Part shown: positions 30,740 through 30,760 of the stretch, in pieces | Layout of the letters: each line of letters opens with the position of its first letter | How positions within the stretch are numbered: position 1 is the first letter of the stretch | Origin: CAZMVU01 sp964569295 | GTDB taxonomy: Bacteria; Hydrogenedentota; Hydrogenedentia; Hydrogenedentales; JAGMZX01 | Assembly (NCBI GenBank): GCA_964569295.1 | Contig: CAZMVU010000035.1 | Span: 1-30,760, forward strand | Direction of reading: 5' to 3' | DNA: 30,760 nt | Notes under the pieces: model-generated | Told to the model about the DNA's origin: nothing | The model's database searches: none | What the model saw: the letters and a program-made list of their open reading frames with translations, nothing else | Made by a program: the position numbers and the translations under genes

Positions 30740-30760
30740 CATGCAAGCATTTATTACTAG

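Noticed and set aside
1..30760. CRISPR arrays, tRNA or rRNA genes
   Set aside because: No regularly spaced direct repeats and no cloverleaf or rRNA-like stretch was recognised on either strand.

Overview
The window is about 30.8 kb of GC-rich bacterial DNA with compact operons. Five proteins carry twin-arginine (Tat) signals: a metallophosphoesterase, a xylose-isomerase-like protein, a Gfo/Idh/MocA oxidoreductase and two sulfatases. Together with the many palindromic intergenic repeats and the PerR/catalase pair, this suggests a free-living member of the Planctomycetota/Hydrogenedentota type. That placement is inferred from gene content; no rRNA or marker gene fixes it.

Layout. 1-7857 (minus strand) is an F-type ATP synthase operon read as atpZ-like, atpI-like, atpB (a), a four-hairpin c-like protein, atpE (c), two b-type stalk genes, atpH (delta), atpA (alpha), atpG (gamma) and atpD (beta, cut by the left edge). 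A good promoter lies at 7964-7993. 8285-12363 (plus) holds a metallophosphoesterase, a CPBP membrane protease, a GT-C type glycosyltransferase and a lipoprotein. 12674-17444 (minus) holds a sugar isomerase-like protein, a Gfo/Idh/MocA oxidoreductase and a membrane protein with a spermidine-synthase-like domain. 17702-19258 (plus) is a sulfatase. 19259-20049 is a gene-free block of nested repeats, including a clean MITE-like element with an 8-bp target duplication. 20050-22173 (minus) holds a catalase and a PerR-type regulator, each preceded by a matching palindromic operator. 22212-30087 (minus) holds a second sulfatase, thiE, thiS, an unknown protein, a large TPR/CHAT-like protein, an RlpA-like protein and a CinA-like protein. 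30341-30739 (plus) is an ArsR-family regulator.

The most striking feature is the ATP synthase rotor. The ordinary c subunit (AtpE) has a two-carboxylate Na+-type ion site (E57/E90 with S91 and Y95). Immediately upstream of it, in the usual c-gene position, is a 330-residue protein made of four fused c-type hairpins. In every one of these hairpins the ion-binding carboxylate is replaced (S73, Q152, Q232, Q313). The reading frame and the glycine-rich helix packing are kept, so this looks like a maintained, ion-blind c paralogue. I know of no described ATP synthase with this arrangement.

The other genes look like a polysaccharide-degrading, aerobic or aerotolerant heterotroph: exported sulfatases and sugar oxidoreductase/isomerase proteins, peroxide defence under PerR control, and part of thiamine synthesis. 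Several enzymes are apparently degenerate at their active sites (the CHAT-like domain, the CinA C-terminal domain and possibly the RlpA-like protein).
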